Source: Barnesiella intestinihominis YIT 11860
GTDB taxonomy: Bacteria; Bacteroidota; Bacteroidia; Bacteroidales; Barnesiellaceae
NCBI RefSeq assembly: GCF_000296465.1
Contig: NZ_JH815203.1
Span: 905,189 to 969,188 of the forward strand
Length of the DNA stretch: 64,000 nt
Direction: 5' to 3'
Position numbers and translations under genes: made by a program. The notes beneath the pieces are model-generated. The model searched no databases and was not told the DNA's origin. It saw only the letters and a list, made by a program, of their open reading frames with translations. Numbering within the stretch: the stretch's first letter is position 1; the number at the start of each line of letters is the position of its first letter. This document shows positions 9,071 through 18,141 of this stretch, one piece after another.

Positions 9071-10102
9071 ATGACACATACGTTTCGATATATAACGGTT
9101 CTTCTGGCGACTGTCACTACATGCTTCGCCGGGAGGGGACAAGAGGGGAAAAGCTCGTTCGACTTTCTCAATATCCCCACCTCTACCCACGCCTATACGT
9201 TGGGAGGAACCAATATATCCGTCATCGACGAAGATATAAACCTCGTCAATCAAAACCCGGCTCTGATGGGACCCGAATCGGATTTGCAACTCGGGCTGAA
9301 CTACATGAAATACGTCGGGGGAATCAATCTGGCAGGAGCCACTTTCGGAAAGGCGGCCGGAGAACGGGGAGCATGGGCGGCCGGCATACAATACTACGGG
9401 TACGGCAAAATGAAAAGTGCCGACGAAACCGGCGTGATCACCGGTGAATTTTCACCCAAAGACATCGTCTTCAACGGTATCTATGCCCACGACATCACCA
9501 CGACCTTGCGGGGCGGAGTCAATGCCAAAGTCATCTACTCCTCCTACGAACAATACACCTCTTGGGCGCTTGCCGTCGATCTCGGCCTCAACTATTACAA
9601 CGCCGACAACGACCTCTCGCTCTCGCTGGTAGCACGCAATCTGGGTGGACAAATCAAACGTTACAACGACACTTTCGAACGCATGCCGTTCGATTTGCAG
9701 ATAGGCTATACGCAAAGCCTCGAACATGCGCCCATACGGGTGTCGGTCACCGCTCGTAACCTCACAAGGTGGAAACTTCCCTATCCCACCATCGAAAGCA
9801 GCTCTTACACCGGGAGCGACGAAATCGTCGAAAAAAGCGGATTCGTGGACAACCTTTTCCGCCACCTCATTTTCGGCGTGGAGTTCCTTCCCACCGACCG
9901 CATTTACATAGGAGTGGGGTACAACTACAAAACCCGCACCGACATGCGCACCGCTCACCGTAACTTTCTCTCCGGATTCAGCATAGGCGGCGGAATCAAA
10001 GTCCGCATGTTCGGCATAGGTGTCGCCCTCGCACAACAACACACGGGAGCGACCACGCTCATGGTCAACCTCTCGACCAATCTTTTCGAATTCAAAAAAT
10101 AA
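9071..10102 (+). CDS. porQ: Type IX secretion system protein PorQ
   Basis: 343 residues with a signal peptide (about 1-23, ending before GRGQEGK). The rest is an outer-membrane beta-barrel of the PorV/PorQ type, with the family N-terminal region (SSFDFLNIPTSTHAYTLGG), the NQNPALMGPE segment and alternating aromatic strands to the C-terminal Phe-Lys-Lys. PorQ is an outer-membrane component of the T9SS attachment machinery. It is followed without a gap by cmk and then ispH, a gene order I know from other Bacteroidales. Its presence supports T9SS cargo assignment for the proteins at 49118-52536. Confidence 0.88.
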   Translation: MTHTFRYITVLLATVTTCFAGRGQEGKSSFDFLNIPTSTHAYTLGGTNISVIDEDINLVNQNPALMGPESDLQLGLNYMKYVGGINLAGATFGKAAGERGAWAAGIQYYGYGKMKSADETGVITGEFSPKDIVFNGIYAHDITTTLRGGVNAKVIYSSYEQYTSWALAVDLGLNYYNADNDLSLSLVARNLGGQIKRYNDTFERMPFDLQIGYTQSLEHAPIRVSVTARNLTRWKLPYPTIESSSYTGSDEIVEKSGFVDNLFRHLIFGVEFLPTDRIYIGVGYNYKTRTDMRTAHRNFLSGFSIGGGIKVRMFGIGVALAQQHTGATTLMVNLSTNLFEFKK

Positions 10103-10816
10103 ATGCTTATGAATAAACCTGAACCTCGGATAATCATCGCTGTCGACGGCTTCTCGTCGTGTGGGAAAAGTACGATGGCGAAAGCTCTTGCCCGGAACAT
10201 AGGCTACATTTATATCGACAGTGGCGCAATGTACCGCGCCGTCACCCTCTACTGCCTCGACCACGGTCTCATCGACGGCGACACGGTCGATACCGATACG
10301 CTGAGGTCCCTCATGGACGACATTCAAATCGATTTCCGCCCCGATTCCGAAACGGGTATGACACACACATTTCTAAACGGAATCGACGTAGAGCGTGAAA
10401 TTCGCTCCATGCGAGTATCCGATAAGGTAAGCCCCGTTAGTGTCATACCTTTCGTGCGCACGGCTATGGTTGCCGCACAGCAAAAAATGGGCGAACGGAA
10501 AGGTATCGTCATGGACGGGCGCGATATAGGCACGACCGTATTCCCCCATGCTGAACTGAAAATATTCGTCACGGCCTCAGCGGAGACTCGGGCACAACGA
10601 CGTGTCGACGAACTGAGGGCGAAAGGTGTCGATGTCGATTTCGACGAAGTGGTCGCCAACATCAACAAACGCGACCACATTGACCAGACCCGTAAAGAAA
10701 GCCCTTTGCGCAAAGCCGACGATGCCATAGAGCTCGACAATTCCCACATGACAATCGCCGAGCAGGACGCATGGCTCATGACCCGGTACAGAGAAACCGT
10801 CGATAAACTTCGATAA
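10103..10816 (+). CDS. cmk: Cytidylate kinase
   Basis: 237 residues. It phosphorylates CMP/dCMP with ATP in the cytoplasm. The P-loop is GFSSCGKST near residue 19; [24 protein letters not shown] and the lid segment with [10 protein letters not shown] are typical of the family. The ATG at 10103 directly abuts the porQ stop; a second ATG two codons later (10109) gives a more usual N-terminus. It is co-transcribed with porQ and ispH. Confidence 0.92.
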   Translation: MLMNKPEPRIIIAVDGFSSCGKSTMAKALARNIGYIYIDSGAMYRAVTLYCLDHGLIDGDTVDTDTLRSLMDDIQIDFRPDSETGMTHTFLNGIDVEREIRSMRVSDKVSPVSVIPFVRTAMVAAQQKMGERKGIVMDGRDIGTTVFPHAELKIFVTASAETRAQRRVDELRAKGVDVDFDEVVANINKRDHIDQTRKESPLRKADDAIELDNSHMTIAEQDAWLMTRYRETVDKLR

Positions 10817-10846
10817 TCACCCGCAAAGGTAGAAAGGAGACAGGTT

Positions 10847-11734
10847 ATGGCACGCATAGAAATAGACGAACATTCGGGTTTCTGCTTCGGTGTAGTCACG
10901 GCTATCCGCAAAGCCGAAGAAGAACTCGACCGCACCGGACGACTCTACTGCCTCGGCGACATCGTACACAACAGCAACGAGGTGGAACGACTCAAAGCCA
11001 AAGGGCTCATCACCATAGACCACGAGCAACTCAAACAGTTGCACGACGTGAAAGTATTGCTGCGAGCCCACGGCGAACCTCCCGAAACCTACCGAATCGC
11101 CGCCGAGAACAACATCGAAATCATCGATGCCACCTGCCCCGTCGTGTTGCAACTGCAACGTAAAATCAAAACCGCATACGATTCCAACCCTCCCGGCGAG
11201 GCGCAAATCGTTATCTACGGCAAAACCGGACACGCCGAAGTCAACGGACTGGTGGGACAGACCCACGGCAAAGCCGTCGTCATCGAGGGGGACAAAGACC
11301 TCGACAAGATAGACCTCCGCAAAAAACTGTTGCTCTATTCCCAGACAACCAAGTCGGTAGAAGGCTTCCGCCACATCGTCGACGAGATAAAACAGCTGAA
11401 ACCCGATGGACAATTCGAATCGTTCGACACCATCTGTCGGCAAGTCGCCAACCGCATTCCCAATATCAGGGAGTTTGCCCGCCGACACGACCTTATCCTG
11501 TTCGTTTGCGGGAAAAAGAGTTCCAACGGACGGGTGCTTTTCGGAGAATGCCTGCAAGTCAATCCCCAATCCCGACTCGTTTCCGACATCAGCGAAATAG
11601 ACCCCACTTGGCTCGAAGGAAAAGAGAGCATAGGTATCTGCGGAGCTACCTCCACCCCCCGCTGGCTCATGACCGAAGTCCAAGAATACATAACCCGGTT
11701 ATTGGAAACGACCGGCTCTACCGCCACCCGATGA
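10847..11734 (+). CDS. ispH: 4-hydroxy-3-methylbut-2-enyl diphosphate reductase
   Basis: 295 residues. Last enzyme of the MEP pathway, converting HMBPP to IPP and DMAPP with an iron-sulfur cluster. The three cluster cysteines are present at 13 (GFCFGV), 97 (DATCPVV) and 197 (DTICRQV). The family motifs IVHN and RAHGEPP are also intact. IPP and DMAPP from this enzyme feed the polyprenyl synthase encoded divergently at 7847-8821. It lies 30 bases after cmk. Confidence 0.95.
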   Translation: MARIEIDEHSGFCFGVVTAIRKAEEELDRTGRLYCLGDIVHNSNEVERLKAKGLITIDHEQLKQLHDVKVLLRAHGEPPETYRIAAENNIEIIDATCPVVLQLQRKIKTAYDSNPPGEAQIVIYGKTGHAEVNGLVGQTHGKAVVIEGDKDLDKIDLRKKLLLYSQTTKSVEGFRHIVDEIKQLKPDGQFESFDTICRQVANRIPNIREFARRHDLILFVCGKKSSNGRVLFGECLQVNPQSRLVSDISEIDPTWLEGKESIGICGATSTPRWLMTEVQEYITRLLETTGSTATR

Positions 11735-11830
11735 CCGACCGTATTTCTGTGAATACCCAAAAGCAAGCATAATCCGGCTCAGCCCGGATAAGTTTACTCC
11801 GATACTTTATACAAAAATAGATTCTACCCC

Positions 11831-11871
11831 TGCCTTTCATTTTGGTAAATAGTTTATCAAAATGAAAGGCA
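11831..11871 (+). terminator. Long perfect hairpin after ispH, probable terminator
   Basis: Arms 11831-11844 and 11858-11871 are perfectly complementary (14 bp). The stem extends inward through one G-U and four A-U pairs to a three-base loop. It lies 97 bases after the ispH stop and is followed by TTTGCG. It overlaps the 5' extension of the trehalose gene frame, which supports the internal start chosen there. Confidence 0.55.
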
Positions 11872-11963
11872 TTTGCGCTCCGAAAAAACCGACTATCGCC
11901 ATAATAATCAACAATTTAATCATATCCCCACAAAAATGGTCTGCCATTTGTCGTGCAAGAGAT

Positions 11964-14216
11964 ATGAAACTCTACATCATATCAAACAGACTGCCGGTCA
12001 AGGTAAGCGAAAAAAACGGAACGTTTTCATTCACCCGAAGCGAAGGCGGACTGGCAACGGGGCTCGATTCTCTTCAAACTGCTTACGAAAAGCATTGGAT
12101 CGGGTGGCCGGGAATTTGTGTGGATAATGATAGCGACAAACAAGCGATCGGGGAAAAATTGGAAGAACTAAACTTTCACCCCGTATTCCTGTCCGACACC
12201 CAGATAAAAAATTATTACGAAGGTTACAGCAACAGTACCATCTGGCCGCTGTGCCACTATTTCTTTGCCTATACATTGTACAAGGACACTTTCTGGCAAG
12301 CCTACCGAGAAGTAAACAAGCGATTCTGTGAAACCATCTGCCGGCTGATAAGCCCCGAAGATAAAGTGTGGGTACAGGATTATCAACTGATGTTATTGCC
12401 CGGTATGCTTCGAGAAGCCGTTCCCGACTTGTGCATAGGCTATTTTCATCACATACCTTTCCCGTCCTATGAACTCTTCCGCATATTGCCCGAACGAGCC
12501 GAGATTCTCAAAGGTCTGTTAGGAGCCGATTTCATAGCTTTTCACACTCACGACTACATGCGGCACTTTATCAGTGCGGTAGAACGCGTGCTGCGCATGA
12601 ATTTCAAATTGGACGAAATACAGTTAGGCAATCGGGTCGTACGAATAGATGCCCTTCCTATGGGGATTAATTACGACCTGTACCACAATGCTTCTACACA
12701 ACCGGAAGTCCGTCAAGCGGTCGACCGCACGAGAAAACTGTTCGGAGATCACAAGTTGATTCTCTCCGTGGACCGCCTCGATTACAGTAAAGGAATCCTG
12801 CACAGGCTGCGAGGCTTCGCCGCCTTCCTCGAACATCACCCCGAATATCATGGCAAGGTCGCTTTGGCTATGATCATAGTCCCCTCGCGCGACCACGTAG
12901 GCAGTTACGCCCAATTAAAGACCAAAATAGACGAAGAAATAGGCTCCATCAACGGGGCGTATTCTACGATGGATTGGACTCCGGTATATTATTTCTATCA
13001 CGGATTTTCTTTCGAGGAACTGACAGCCATGTACCACATGGCCGACATAGCGCTTGTGACCCCCCTCCGGGACGGAATGAACTTGGTAGCCAAAGAATAT
13101 GTAGCCGCCAAAAGCGAAAATCCCGGTGTATTGATTCTCAGCGAAATGGCAGGAGCAGCCGTCGAATTGACCGACGCTCTGTTAATCAATCCCAATGACA
13201 CGGGACAAATCGAACGGGCAATTTGTCAAGCATTGGAAATGCCCGTAGAGGAACAGTTGCGACGGCTGCAAAACATGCAGAAAATCATCTCGACCCAAAC
13301 CGTCGACAAATGGGCTGCCGACTTTACCGACGAGTGGAACGATATTTGCCGCAAGAACATCTCCTTCCGCAAAAAACAGATTACAGCAAACGCGATAGGC
13401 ACTATCAAACAAGAGTACAATAGAGCGAAAAAACGGCTCATTCTTTTGGACTACGACGGAACATTGGCGGCTCTCAAACCCCGCCCCGAAGATGCCGAGC
13501 CGACACCCGAACTCATAGAAACGCTACAAAAACTTTGTGAAGACTCCGACAACCACATCGTTATCAATAGCGGGCGCGATCATTTCACATTGGAAAAATG
13601 GCTGGGGAACCTTCCGGTCTCGATAGCTGCGGAGCACGGAGCATTCTATCGGGAAAACGGGCTATGGCACAAAAACATCAACAAACCGGTATGGAGCGCA
13701 GGTTTGTTATCTATCCTCAAACTATTCGTAGCGAAAACACCCCGTTCGCGTCTGGAAGTCAAAGAAACCGCCATCGCATGGCACTATCGGGAAAGCGATG
13801 CTTGGCTGGGAACTTTGCGAGCCCAACAATTAGCCAACGAACTTGTTTCTATCTGTATACAACAGAAATTGCAAATCATTCAGGGAGACAAAGTGATCGA
13901 AATAAAATCGCCCGATTACAACAAAGGCTCGGAAGTTTCCCGCCAACTCAAAAAAGAATATTACGATTTTATTCTGGCTATCGGCGACGACACCACCGAC
14001 GAAGATATGTTCAAGGCCCTGCCCAAAAATGCGGCAACCATAAAAGTGGGTTACGTCTCCGAAACCGCCAGATACAACTTGCCATCGCAGGAACAAGTCC
14101 TCCCCTTGTTGCAAACATTGGTAAATATTTCGGGCGAGTCATCGACCAACGATAAAGTCCGAAAAGGATTGAACTCCGCATTACATTTCTTTAAAGAACT
14201 ACTAAACTTAAAATAA
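11964..14216 (+). CDS. Fused trehalose-6-phosphate synthase / trehalose-6-phosphatase
   Basis: 750 residues from MKLYIISNRLPV. The first 470 or so form a GT20 glycosyltransferase (SNRLPV, EGGLATGL, HWIGWPG, VWVQDYQL, HIPFPS, SVDRLDYSKGI, LVTPLRDGMNLVAKEYVA) joining UDP-glucose to glucose-6-phosphate. The rest is a HAD phosphatase with DYDGT at 496-500 (nucleophile Asp496) and GDDTTDEDMF at 674-683. Together they make trehalose in two steps in one polypeptide. The frame is open 34 codons further upstream, but that extension runs through a hairpin and lacks family similarity. It is followed after five bases by a GH15 gene. Confidence 0.93.
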   Translation: MKLYIISNRLPVKVSEKNGTFSFTRSEGGLATGLDSLQTAYEKHWIGWPGICVDNDSDKQAIGEKLEELNFHPVFLSDTQIKNYYEGYSNSTIWPLCHYFFAYTLYKDTFWQAYREVNKRFCETICRLISPEDKVWVQDYQLMLLPGMLREAVPDLCIGYFHHIPFPSYELFRILPERAEILKGLLGADFIAFHTHDYMRHFISAVERVLRMNFKLDEIQLGNRVVRIDALPMGINYDLYHNASTQPEVRQAVDRTRKLFGDHKLILSVDRLDYSKGILHRLRGFAAFLEHHPEYHGKVALAMIIVPSRDHVGSYAQLKTKIDEEIGSINGAYSTMDWTPVYYFYHGFSFEELTAMYHMADIALVTPLRDGMNLVAKEYVAAKSENPGVLILSEMAGAAVELTDALLINPNDTGQIERAICQALEMPVEEQLRRLQNMQKIISTQTVDKWAADFTDEWNDICRKNISFRKKQITANAIGTIKQEYNRAKKRLILLDYDGTLAALKPRPEDAEPTPELIETLQKLCEDSDNHIVINSGRDHFTLEKWLGNLPVSIAAEHGAFYRENGLWHKNINKPVWSAGLLSILKLFVAKTPRSRLEVKETAIAWHYRESDAWLGTLRAQQLANELVSICIQQKLQIIQGDKVIEIKSPDYNKGSEVSRQLKKEYYDFILAIGDDTTDEDMFKALPKNAATIKVGYVSETARYNLPSQEQVLPLLQTLVNISGESSTNDKVRKGLNSALHFFKELLNLK

Positions 14217-14221
14217 AACCG

Positions 14222-16012
14222 ATGAATAACCTCAACTATGGTGTAATTGGAAACTGCCGGACGGCAGCGCTCATATCGGAAAAAGGGAATATCGAATGGT
14301 TGTGTTTCCCCGACTTCGATTCGCCCTCTATCTTCGCGGCACTGCTCGATAGGGACAAAGGCGGTTGTTTCGGATTCGAAGTGTCGAACGAATACCGCAT
14401 CTCGCAATCTTATGTACCTCATACCAATATACTATCCACCCATTTCTCTTCCGACGAAGGAGAATTTGTCGTGCTCGACTTCATGCCGTGCTACCGTTCC
14501 TATGAAAAAGAGCACTATCTGCCCGCAGAAATATATCGTTATATCCGTTGGATAAAAGGGACACCCCGGTTTAAAGTAAATTACAATCCGGCTCCCGATT
14601 ATGCGCGGGGAAAAGTCATACACAACATTACCGACGAATACATCGAAACTTATTGTTCGTCCGAGAACAAAGACCGACAATACCTATACTCTTCCCTGTC
14701 TTTACAAGATATCGAACAAAAAAAGGAAATCACGCTCCAACAAGATGAATTTTTCCTGCTGTCATACAACGAAAAGGTAATTCCGATAGACATCGAACGG
14801 GAAAAGCTCGAATATTGCCGCACACTGGTCTATTGGCTCAACTGGACGAACCGGACTAAAAAATACTCGCTCTACAACGACGTTATAGAACGAAGTCTAT
14901 TAGTATTGAAGTTAATGTCTTATTACAACGGAGCCGTATTGGCGGCACTCACTACGAGCCTGCCCGAAACCGTCGGCGACGTCCGCAACTGGGACTATCG
15001 TTTTTGTTGGTTGAGAGATGCATCCATGTCCATCGAGACCCTCTTCCAAATCGGGCATGCAGGAGCGGCTCGCAGATTTATGAAATTCATTCAATCCACC
15101 TTCGTCGCCAAGCACGAGTCTTTTCAAATCATGTATGGCATTCGCGGAGAAAGGCAATTAAAAGAAATCATTCTGGACCACCTCGACGGATATAAAAACT
15201 CCAAACCGGTGAGAATAGGAAACGATGCCTATCACCAAAGGCAAAACGACTCGTTCGGTTATCTCATGGACTTGATCTACCAATACTATCGACTCATGCC
15301 GGGGACGTTAGACGAGATAGAAGACATGTGGGAAATGGTGAAGAGTATTCTCGCCACAGTCGAAGAGGAATGGAGAGAACCAGACAAAGGAATCTGGGAA
15401 ATCAGGGGGGAAAGCCAGCATTTCGTCTCTTCGAAAGTAATGTGCTGGGTCGCTTTGGATCGGGGAACGAAAATCGCCAATATGCTAAAAAAATACAAAT
15501 ATATCGAACGCTGGCAGAAAGAAGCCGACAAGATAAAAACCGATGTGATGACTCACGGCTGGAAAGAAAAAATCCACAGTTTTTCCCAGACCTACGAAAA
15601 CACGGCCTTAGATTCCTCCCTGCTCCTCATGGAACCTTACGGCTTCATCGAAGCGAACGACATTCGTTATCACCAAACAGTGAAAGCCATAAAAAAAGCG
15701 TTGTTACACAAAGGCTTGATGTACCGGTACAACAGCAAAGACGACTTCGGACTGCCCTCCTCGGCATTCACGATATGCACCTTTTGGCTCGTGAGGGCTC
15801 TTTTCGTCATAGGAGAAAAAGAAGAGGCCCGCTGTCTGTTCGACGAAATACTGAAATGCTCCAATCACTTAGGTCTGTTCAGCGAAGATTTGGACTTCGA
15901 CACCAAAGAACAATTAGGGAATTTCCCCCAAGCCTATTCCCATCTGGCTCTGGTAAACACGGCCATTCTATTTGCAGAAGAAGACAAGAAATTATCGTTC
16001 ATTCGACCCTAA
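14222..16012 (+). CDS. Glycoside hydrolase family 15 protein (glucoamylase/trehalase type)
   Basis: 596 residues. The N-terminal beta-domain starts with YGVIGNCRTAALI and IEWLCFPDFDSPSIFA. The (alpha/alpha)6 barrel carries NWDYRFCWLRD at 256-266, the hallmark of prokaryotic GH15 enzymes, and WEIRGESQHFV further on. Members cleave terminal alpha-glucosidic bonds of malto-oligosaccharides or, in some bacteria, trehalose. There is no signal peptide, so it acts in the cytoplasm. Five bases separate it from the trehalose synthase gene, suggesting a cytoplasmic trehalose or glycogen-derived glucose cycle. Substrate cannot be decided from sequence alone. Confidence 0.88.
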   Translation: MNNLNYGVIGNCRTAALISEKGNIEWLCFPDFDSPSIFAALLDRDKGGCFGFEVSNEYRISQSYVPHTNILSTHFSSDEGEFVVLDFMPCYRSYEKEHYLPAEIYRYIRWIKGTPRFKVNYNPAPDYARGKVIHNITDEYIETYCSSENKDRQYLYSSLSLQDIEQKKEITLQQDEFFLLSYNEKVIPIDIEREKLEYCRTLVYWLNWTNRTKKYSLYNDVIERSLLVLKLMSYYNGAVLAALTTSLPETVGDVRNWDYRFCWLRDASMSIETLFQIGHAGAARRFMKFIQSTFVAKHESFQIMYGIRGERQLKEIILDHLDGYKNSKPVRIGNDAYHQRQNDSFGYLMDLIYQYYRLMPGTLDEIEDMWEMVKSILATVEEEWREPDKGIWEIRGESQHFVSSKVMCWVALDRGTKIANMLKKYKYIERWQKEADKIKTDVMTHGWKEKIHSFSQTYENTALDSSLLLMEPYGFIEANDIRYHQTVKAIKKALLHKGLMYRYNSKDDFGLPSSAFTICTFWLVRALFVIGEKEEARCLFDEILKCSNHLGLFSEDLDFDTKEQLGNFPQAYSHLALVNTAILFAEEDKKLSFIRP

Positions 16013-16176
16013 AAAACAGAAAAGAGGCGGTATTACGAAAACATTTCTTCACAATATCGTCATCTCTACTGTACCGGTATTTGACTTTTAATTTCTATAT
16101 TTGCCCAAAAAGCAAAAATAGGAGAAGGTGCAGCATAAAATTAGCGCAAGCTCTTTTTTCTACATTCACCTTTCAC

Positions 16177-16184
16177 TATCTTTG
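16177..16184 (+). promoter_or_regulatory. -7 promoter element of pfkA
   Basis: TATCTTTG 24 bases before the pfkA start, matching TAnnTTTG. A T-rich stretch lies at the -33 position but is not an exact TTTG. Confidence 0.5.
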
Positions 16185-16207
16185 CTACCAATTAAACAAT
16201 ATAGGTT

Positions 16208-17188
16208 ATGTCGCAAATTAAATGTGTAGGTATTTTAACTTCCGGTGGCGATGCTCCCGGAATGAATGCGGCCATTCGCGCGGTAACTCGTGCAGCCATC
16301 TACAACGGATTCGAGGTAAAAGGTATTTATCGAGGTTATAAAGGTTTGATTACGGGAGAAATAACCCCTTTCAAAACGCAAAATGTAAGTAACATCATAC
16401 AGTTGGGAGGTACGATATTGAAGACAGCCCGCTGTCAGGAATTCAAAACGCCCGAAGGACGAAAAGTCGCTTACGACACACTCGTCAAAGAAGGCATAGA
16501 TGCCCTTGTCGTAATCGGAGGAGACGGAACATTGACCGGTGCGCGCATTTTCGCCACCGAATACAACTATCCCATCGTAGGATTGCCGGGAACGATAGAC
16601 AACGATCTCTATGGAACCGACACCACGATCGGATACGATACGGCACTGAACACCATTATGGATGCCGTCGATAAAATACGCGATACCGCAACGTCCCACG
16701 AAAGACTTTTCTTTATCGAAGTCATGGGTCGCGATGCCGGATTCCTCGCTTTGAACGGAGCCATCGCTACGGGAGCCGAAGCAGCTATTATTCCGGAGAT
16801 TTCGACCGAAGTGGACCAACTCGAAGAACTCATCAAGAACGGATTCCGCAAATCGAAAAACAGCAGTATCGTGTTGGTAGCCGAAAGCCCCATCACCGGT
16901 GGAGCCATGCACTTGGCAGAACGGGTACAGAAAGAGTACCCGCAATACGATGTCCGCGTAACTATTCTGGGACACATTCAACGGGGAGGTTCACCCACGG
17001 CGCACGACCGCATTCTGGCCAGCCGCATGGGTTCGGCCGCCATCGATGCCCTGCTCGAAGATCAACGTAATGTCATGATCGGTATCCGCAACAACGAAAT
17101 AGAATATATTCCTTTCAATAAAGCTATCAAAAACGACAAACCCATAGATCGCGAATTGCTCAACACGTTGAGAAAACTCTCGATCTAA
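16208..17188 (+). CDS. pfkA: ATP-dependent 6-phosphofructokinase
   Basis: 326 residues, the normal length of a bacterial PfkA. It phosphorylates fructose-6-phosphate in glycolysis. Visible motifs are [14 protein letters not shown] at the N-terminus, GGDGT at 104-108 (the Gly-Asp-Gly triad fits ATP rather than pyrophosphate use), GTIDND, then VEVMGR-like (IEVMGRDAG) and GHIQRGG. It is preceded by its own promoter element and followed by a strong terminator, so it is probably monocistronic. Its position after the trehalose and GH15 genes gives a short sugar-metabolism block. Confidence 0.95.
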   Translation: MSQIKCVGILTSGGDAPGMNAAIRAVTRAAIYNGFEVKGIYRGYKGLITGEITPFKTQNVSNIIQLGGTILKTARCQEFKTPEGRKVAYDTLVKEGIDALVVIGGDGTLTGARIFATEYNYPIVGLPGTIDNDLYGTDTTIGYDTALNTIMDAVDKIRDTATSHERLFFIEVMGRDAGFLALNGAIATGAEAAIIPEISTEVDQLEELIKNGFRKSKNSSIVLVAESPITGGAMHLAERVQKEYPQYDVRVTILGHIQRGGSPTAHDRILASRMGSAAIDALLEDQRNVMIGIRNNEIEYIPFNKAIKNDKPIDRELLNTLRKLSI

Positions 17189-17216
17189 TCACGGGGAACA
17201 AAAAATTTCATTGCAC

Positions 17217-17257
17217 GGGGCTGCCTGATTTTATTCCATCAAGCAGCCCCGGTTTTA
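17217..17257 (+). terminator. Rho-independent terminator after pfkA
   Basis: Twelve-base arms 17217-17228 and 17239-17250 (GGGGCTGC paired with GCAGCCCC, one mismatch) with a 10-base loop, followed by GGTTTTA. Confidence 0.8.
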
Positions 17258-17368
17258 TTGGGAAAAGACCGACCTACACCCTCACCCGGTCCGATGGGTC
17301 GAGCAACTTGTAAAGCAAGAAAAATTCTGGCTTGGTAGAAATTCAGAAGTGATTTTTATGCAGCTAAC

Positions 17369-17992
17369 TCCTCTCTCCCCCTGTGTTCCTACAAGGAATA
17401 TAGGGGGAGTGCCCGTAGGGCGAGGGGGTTAAAACGACAGTAGAGCCAAAATATTGAATCTCACCCTCCTCCCCTGTGTTTTGCAACGCAAAATATAGGG
17501 GAGGTGTCCGAAGGACGGAGGGGTTAAAAAAGAAAGTTGAATAAAACCGAAAAAAGGACTGGTTAATTCCGCCTTTATCGGGCGGCGAAGACGCAAGGAA
17601 GACGGAGGAAAAAGGGCGAGGACTGTTTGTGCGAAGCGAGTTCCGCAGACCCCGACGACGACCGAGGCGACGAGCCGAAAAGCCCGATAACTGCGGCGGC
17701 GCTTCTTGGTTCGTTCTTCTCGCTGCTGAGAAGAATGAACAACGATCTTTCAACCCCTCTCCTCAGAAACTACCGTTCCTTCGGTCTCTCCCCTATATTC
17801 TGCGTTGCAAAACACAGGGGAGAAGTATAAAATCTATCTCTCCACCCTAAAAGGAGAATACCCCTTAACCCCCTCACCTATATCCTGCGGCATTGTAGGG
17901 TATTCACACACTCCCTCCTACCGTGTCCCGTAGCCTTACGGGGTGTCGCAAAGCGATAGGGGGAGGTGGCACGAAGTGCCGGAGGGGTTAGA
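17369..17992. repeat. Cluster of mosaic hairpin repeats between pfkA and rel
   Basis: At least four units of the window's GC-rich hairpin family. Two inverted-orientation units lie at 17369-17432 and 17463-17527. A third variant at 17749-17826 has stem-loop CCGTTCCTTCGG, and a fourth at 17871-17992 is again reversed, ending with a GGCAC-TTC-GTGCC type hairpin. Each unit has a small stem-loop next to an AACCCCTC edge and a larger CCTCCCCT/AGGGGAGG-bounded hairpin. The whole gap 17258-18090 holds no credible gene. Confidence 0.75.
17575..17745. repeat. GC-rich dispersed Bacteroidales intergenic repeat
   Basis: A GC-rich block inside the repeat cluster, unlike its flanks. In one forward frame it would read SEFRRPRRRPRRR and GGASWFVLLAAEKN, short strings I remember as recurring spurious hypothetical proteins in Bacteroidales genomes. 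All frames are short or overlapping and no start is convincing. I treat it as a non-coding dispersed repeat. Recall of the family is from memory and could be wrong. Confidence 0.45.
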
Positions 17993-18089
17993 AAATACCG
18001 GTAGGGAGAAAGTTAGAATGTTTTTCTGAAAAGAAAATCGACAGGTTCGCCACACCGATTCGGCAATTCGCCTCAATTCTCAAATAAAA

Positions 18090-18121
18090 TTTGCATTTGC
18101 TCCCGACTTGTTTTATCTTTG
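18090..18121 (+). promoter_or_regulatory. Promoter of rel (-33 TTTG, -7 TATCTTTG)
   Basis: TTTG at 18090-18093 and TATCTTTG at 18114-18121 with a 20-base spacer, a good match to the Bacteroidales vegetative promoter. The start codon is at 18142. Confidence 0.65.
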
Positions 18122-18141
18122 TTTTTCTTAGATTTCGAACT

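Noticed and set aside
10817-11683. Minus-strand ORF of 288 codons opposite ispH
   Set aside because: Antisense to a gene with all three cluster cysteines; Val/Phe/Gly-rich shadow composition.
11862-11963. 34-codon N-terminal extension of the trehalose enzyme
   Set aside because: Starts inside a perfect hairpin and lacks family similarity; MKLYIISNRLPV at 11964 is the family start.
17364-17753. ORF of 129 codons across the repeat cluster
   Set aside because: Spans hairpin repeats and the dispersed GC-rich block; composed of repeat sequence only. Similar repeat-born ORFs at 44817-45158, 55093-55443 and 61892-62218 were also dropped.
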